64,000 bases of DNA from the NCBI RefSeq assembly GCF_000711955.1, contig NZ_KL543999.1, forward strand, positions 181,938 to 245,937, given 5' to 3'. Every line of letters starts with the position of its first letter. Position 1 is the first letter of the stretch. The notes beneath the pieces are model-generated. The model did not search any database and was not told the origin of the DNA. It saw nothing but the letters and a program-made list of their open reading frames with translations. Shown here in pieces: positions 62,101 to 64,000 of this stretch. This DNA is from Nevskia soli DSM 19509 (GTDB taxonomy: Bacteria > Pseudomonadota > Gammaproteobacteria > Nevskiales > Nevskiaceae). The translations under genes and the position numbers were made by a program.

Positions 62101-62595
62101 GGACACGCTCTGGTAGCCGGCGGCGACGAGGCGTTCGCGGAAGGCCAGCGGCGGCAGCTTGTCGCCGGCCTGGAGCAGCAGCATGCGGCCGTCGAGCCAG
62201 GTGCGCGGCGGCAGGCGTTCGAGCAGGGTGCCGGCGGTGACGATCAGCACGCCGCGGGTCAGTTCGGGCAGGCGGTAGAGGGCGGCGAGGCGGTCGGAGA
62301 GGATTTCCTGGTGCGGCGAGAACGGGTCGTAGGGAAGCGTCTCGGTATCCGGGAAATGCGTGACGATCTGCTGCTTGTCGAGGAAGAAGCGCAGTTCCTC
62401 TTCCAGGCGGTAGGCGTGCTGCTCGCCGGCGGTGATCGCCACCACCAGGCCGTCGTGGCGCGCGGCCGCCTCGGCGATGGCCAGGGCCATGGCGGGGCCG
62501 GGCAGGCCGGACCAATGCGTGCGCGCGCCGGCCGCCGCGGGCAGGGGCAGGGTGCTGAGGACGGGGGCGGTGTCGGACACGGAGGGGGAAACCAT
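59152..62595 (-). CDS. mfd: Transcription-repair coupling factor
   Basis: An 1147-residue ATP-dependent translocase that removes RNA polymerase stalled at lesions and recruits UvrA. The N-terminal UvrB-like domain contains EILSDRLAALYRLPEL and GEFAVRGALIDVFPMG. The RNAP-interaction domain (CarD-like, ~500) has DLKPGAPVVHIEHGVGRYLG. RecG-like helicase motifs: Walker A GDVGFGKTEVALRA (~630), DEEHRFGV (~733), TATPIPRT (~765) and LHQLRGRVGRS (~908). The start at 62595 gives E. coli-like length; a longer frame upstream is unsupported. Confidence 0.98.
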   Translation of the reverse strand: MVSPSVSDTAPVLSTLPLPAAAGARTHWSGLPGPAMALAIAEAAARHDGLVVAITAGEQHAYRLEEELRFFLDKQQIVTHFPDTETLPYDPFSPHQEILSDRLAALYRLPELTRGVLIVTAGTLLERLPPRTWLDGRMLLLQAGDKLPPLAFRERLVAAGYQSVSEVQTQGEFAVRGALIDVFPMGSAVAYRLDLFDDEVESIRQFDPETQRSTEKVDEIRLLPAREFPTDKEGIDTFRRRYREYFPGDPARSRVYAEVSKKLMPGGIEAYLPLFFNPAPGMDGGGTATLFDYLPAGSLMVEADDIAAALATEWKQIEERHERYSGNIERPLMKPADLFLEPWLAQKRLSFYASVGISLEADAGIEILAAGAEPVRSFLASSADRVLFVAESAGRREALLDWLKPLGLQSRVHDSWSAFVADRNRYGITLGPLQDSFRVAAAGIALIAEAQVFGQRAPVSVRKRGKIRDPETILRDLNDLKPGAPVVHIEHGVGRYLGLQKLDAGGVEAEYLVLGYADGDKLYVPVASLNLIHRYTGAETEAAPLHNLGSERWSKATAKARERAADVAAELLQVQARRAAKPGTPMSFDQADYARFCEGFPFQPTIDQQKAIDAVLADLAGTKPMDRVVCGDVGFGKTEVALRACFTAARAGKQVCVLAPTTLLVQQHEKNFRDRFADWPLRIAGLSRLRTAKEQAALLDDLREGKVDIVIGTHRLLQDDVRFKDLGLVVVDEEHRFGVRHKERLKNLRAEVHLLTLTATPIPRTLNMSLAGLRDMSIIATPPTSRLAIRTFVAEWDNALVYEACLRELRRGGQIYVLHNEVRTIERFSADLQKLVPEGRVRFAHGQMRERELEQVMLDFYHGRFNILVCTTIIESGIDVPTANTILIDRADHLGLAQLHQLRGRVGRSHHRAYAYLLVPSKRALSPDAERRLEAIEQLGELGSGFVLATHDLEIRGAGELLGENQSGQIEEVGFTMYAELLADAVKALRSGRIEDAPFGHAACEVDLGVSALIPESYVPDVHTRLVLYKRIAETREEHALDELKVEMIDRFGLLPPQAEYLFETARLRQQGEQLGVVKIRVGAKSATLDFGPQPKLEPIKLIKLIQTQPKVYKLEGQKRLNIIAKEFEDPKARQPGLSALLARLAA

Positions 62596-62656
62596 GGGGT
62601 CGCGGATTATCGCTCCATCGACCGGAGGCTGCCATCCCGGTTCCTTGTACGGGGCT

Positions 62657-63073
62657 TCATTCCCAGGGATTGACCACCTGGATTGCCAGATCGGCGAAGT
62701 GCCGCACGTTGCGGGTGACCAGCATGGCTCGGCGCGCCAGTGCGATTCCGGCGATCTGGGTATCGCGGAAGTCCACCGGGCGGCCGGCAATTTGACGTCG
62801 TGCCGCCAGGGCGGCGGCTTCGGCGGCAGCCGCATCGTCGAACGGCAGCACGCGATTTTCCAGATCTTCCTCCAGCAATTGCATGAAGGCGGCCTCCAGG
62901 GCCTGGCGTCGCCGTCCAGCGGGCAGCAGGCTCAGGCCGAACCGCGCCTCGAAGACGGTGATGCTGGTGATCCAGACCGATTCGGAGGGTTGCCGGTCCA
63001 GCCAGGCGACGACCTTCGGTTCCGGCACAGCCTGCATCAGTGCGGAAAGGACGTTGGTGTCGAGGATGATCAA
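62657..63073 (-). CDS. PIN-domain toxin, FitB/VapC type
   Basis: A 138-residue PIN-domain ribonuclease-like toxin. Acidic metal ligands are visible in LDTNVLSALM (Asp ~5), FEARFGLSLLP (Glu ~42) and DFRDTQIAGIALAR (~101-104). It starts with TTG at 63073, inside a TTGA overlap with the antitoxin stop, because the family begins MI-LDTN and no ATG fits. The weak start may keep toxin below antitoxin. The substrate is probably tRNA or another RNA. Confidence 0.88.
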   Translation of the reverse strand: MIILDTNVLSALMQAVPEPKVVAWLDRQPSESVWITSITVFEARFGLSLLPAGRRRQALEAAFMQLLEEDLENRVLPFDDAAAAEAAALAARRQIAGRPVDFRDTQIAGIALARRAMLVTRNVRHFADLAIQVVNPWE

Positions 63074-63324
63074 GCGTTGAAATCCGCCGGCTTCGCGCCC
63101 TCGCCATGCAGTTCGGGCAGTTCCGAAGTGAGGCTATCGACGGCAAAGCGGGCGCTGATGCGGCTGCCGAGGCCCGCCTTGGCGCGGACTTCGTCCTTCA
63201 CCGCGTTGCGCAGGATTTGGCGCACCTCATCCTCCAGGCTGGTGCCGTGGCGGATGGCGCGCTTCTTCAGGCGCTGCTTGACGTCTTCTTCGAGGTTGCG
63301 GACGGTGAACTGGGCCATGGACAA
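63070..63324 (-). CDS. Ribbon-helix-helix antitoxin, FitA/VapB type
   Basis: An 84-residue antitoxin. The N-terminal ribbon-helix-helix (MAQFTVRNLEEDVKQRLKKR, HGTSLEDEVRQILRN) binds DNA for autoregulation. The C-terminal tail (SELPELHGEGAKPADFNA) should occupy the PIN active site. It starts at 63324 or two codons later. Its stop overlaps the toxin start, as usual for such pairs. Confidence 0.88.
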   Translation of the reverse strand: MSMAQFTVRNLEEDVKQRLKKRAIRHGTSLEDEVRQILRNAVKDEVRAKAGLGSRISARFAVDSLTSELPELHGEGAKPADFNA

Positions 63325-63397
63325 ACTCCATCACGTTTGTGATATCAAGATATCAAAACGCGGGTGGATTGGGAATGCGGTGACTTGACTTAAACAA

Positions 63398-63438
63398 TGA
63401 ACAGGAGTTCAATCCTTTAAGAAATGAATTTGGATTCA
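63398..63438 (+). promoter_or_regulatory. Two TGAAY-N4-RTTCA operators upstream of tetR
   Basis: TGAAC-AGGA-GTTCA (63398-63411) and TGAAT-TTGG-ATTCA (63425-63438) are perfect 5-bp dyads with 4-nt centres, 27 bp apart, ending 4 nt before the tetR start. This fits an autoregulated TetR operator. Confidence 0.6.
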
Positions 63439-63442
63439 ATCC

Positions 63443-64000
63443 ATGGCCTACCGTGAAACAGCGCAGGTGCGGGCGCGCAAGGATGGGGTGAGGGTGGCCA
63501 TCCTGGAGGCGGCGCGTGCGCTGGTCGGGCAAGGCGGTTTCCGCGCGGCACAGATGACTGCGGTGGCGGCCGGGGCGGGGGTGGCCACCGGTACCATTTA
63601 TCGTTATTTCCCGACGCAGATCGAGCTGTTCGCCGAGGTGTTTCGCGACAACTCGCAGCGCGAAGTCGAGGCGATGCTGGCGGCGACCGTGGGGGATGGG
63701 AACTGCACGCAGCGCCTGAACCGCGCCCTGGCCATGTTCATCAGCCGCGCGTTGCGCAATCGCCGGCTGGCCTATGCGCTGATCGCCGAGCCGGTGGATC
63801 CGCAGGTGGAGGCCGAGCGCCTGCGCTATCGCCAGGCCTATGCGATGGTGCTGGAGAAGCTGGTGCAGGAAGGCATCGTCTCCGGCGAGTTCGCCCCGCA
63901 GGACGCCCATGTCACCGCCACCGCCCTGGTGGGCGTGCTGGGCGAGGCCCTGCTTGGGCCTTTGCTGCATTCCGTACCGACGGCGCGCGAGTCCGTCGCC
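63443..64000 (+). CDS. TetR/AcrR-family regulator (3' end beyond window)
   Basis: A TetR-type repressor, 186 codons visible and still open at the window end. The N-terminal helix-turn-helix is in AILEAARALVGQGGFRAAQM and VAAGAGVATGTIYRYFPTQIEL (residues ~17-58). The rest is the ligand/dimer domain, with RRLAYALIAEPVDPQVEAER near 110. Two dyads directly upstream suggest autoregulation. The regulated pathway is probably encoded beyond the window. Confidence 0.88.
   Translation, partial: MAYRETAQVRARKDGVRVAILEAARALVGQGGFRAAQMTAVAAGAGVATGTIYRYFPTQIELFAEVFRDNSQREVEAMLAATVGDGNCTQRLNRALAMFISRALRNRRLAYALIAEPVDPQVEAERLRYRQAYAMVLEKLVQEGIVSGEFAPQDAHVTATALVGVLGEALLGPLLHSVPTARESVA

Overview
The window is GC-rich and densely coded, and reads as the chromosome of a free-living, respiring gammaproteobacterium. 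NirBD/NasA, the Sdh assembly factors, the prfB-lysS pair, PrkA-YeaH-SpoVR and Mfd all fit that class. The gene mix would suit a Nevskiales- or Xanthomonadales-like organism, but that placement is inference from content only. No prophage, transposase or CRISPR array is visible. The only mobile-looking DNA is a set of small palindromic repeats.

Layout. (1) 0.4-14.4 kb, plus strand: a secreted-protein locus. It holds three PF04185 phosphoesterase-like lipoproteins, a Tat-type multicopper oxidase, two di-haem peroxidase (MauG/CcpA-like) lipoproteins, a tandem pair of unknown lipoproteins and a prolyl-4-hydroxylase-like 2-oxoglutarate oxygenase. Each phosphoesterase gene is preceded by the same promoter layout: a Pho-box-like 7+4+7 direct repeat, exactly 10 nt, then a TAnnnT -10. 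This points to a phosphate-starvation regulon. (2) 14.5-24 kb: housekeeping genes, namely uvrB, an aspartate-type aminotransferase, tRNA-Asn, a metallophosphoesterase, an OmpA-like protein, prfB with its +1 frameshift, and lysS. (3) 24.5-29.3 kb: the prkA-yeaH-spoVR stress operon behind a sigma54-type promoter candidate. (4) 29.5-37 kb, minus strand: a sulfate-uptake cluster (sbp2, mop, amidotransferase, cysT, sbp1, cysW, cysA, then a YdhS-like flavoprotein). (5) 37-43 kb: ygfZ divergent from an sdh operon with three accessory genes (an SDHAF4-like DUF1674 gene, sdhE, ygfX), interrupted between sdhD and sdhA by a 270-bp nested palindrome. (6) 43-45.3 kb: an Ada-AlkA fusion and Ogt, for alkylation repair. 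(7) 45.3-56.2 kb: a nitrogen-assimilation island with cynS, nasS and nasT on the minus strand and a nitrate transporter, nirB, a NirD-reductase fusion and nasA on the plus strand. (8) 57-64 kb: moeA, mobA, mfd, a FitAB/VapBC-type toxin-antitoxin pair, and a TetR regulator cut by the window end.

How it works together. The window carries acquisition modules for P, S and N. The best-resolved regulatory unit is the nasT/transporter intergenic region. In order it contains an NtrC-like dyad, a consensus-perfect sigma54 promoter, and a leader RNA with two hairpins whose hexaloops each have A at position 1 and G at position 4 (the ANTAR target). The second hairpin overlaps the 5' arm of a strong intrinsic terminator. 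With NasT (ANTAR) and NasS (a signal-less nitrate sensor) encoded next door, this is a complete two-input circuit of nitrogen limitation plus nitrate. MoeA and MobA can supply the molybdenum cofactor for NasA, and Mop can buffer molybdate.
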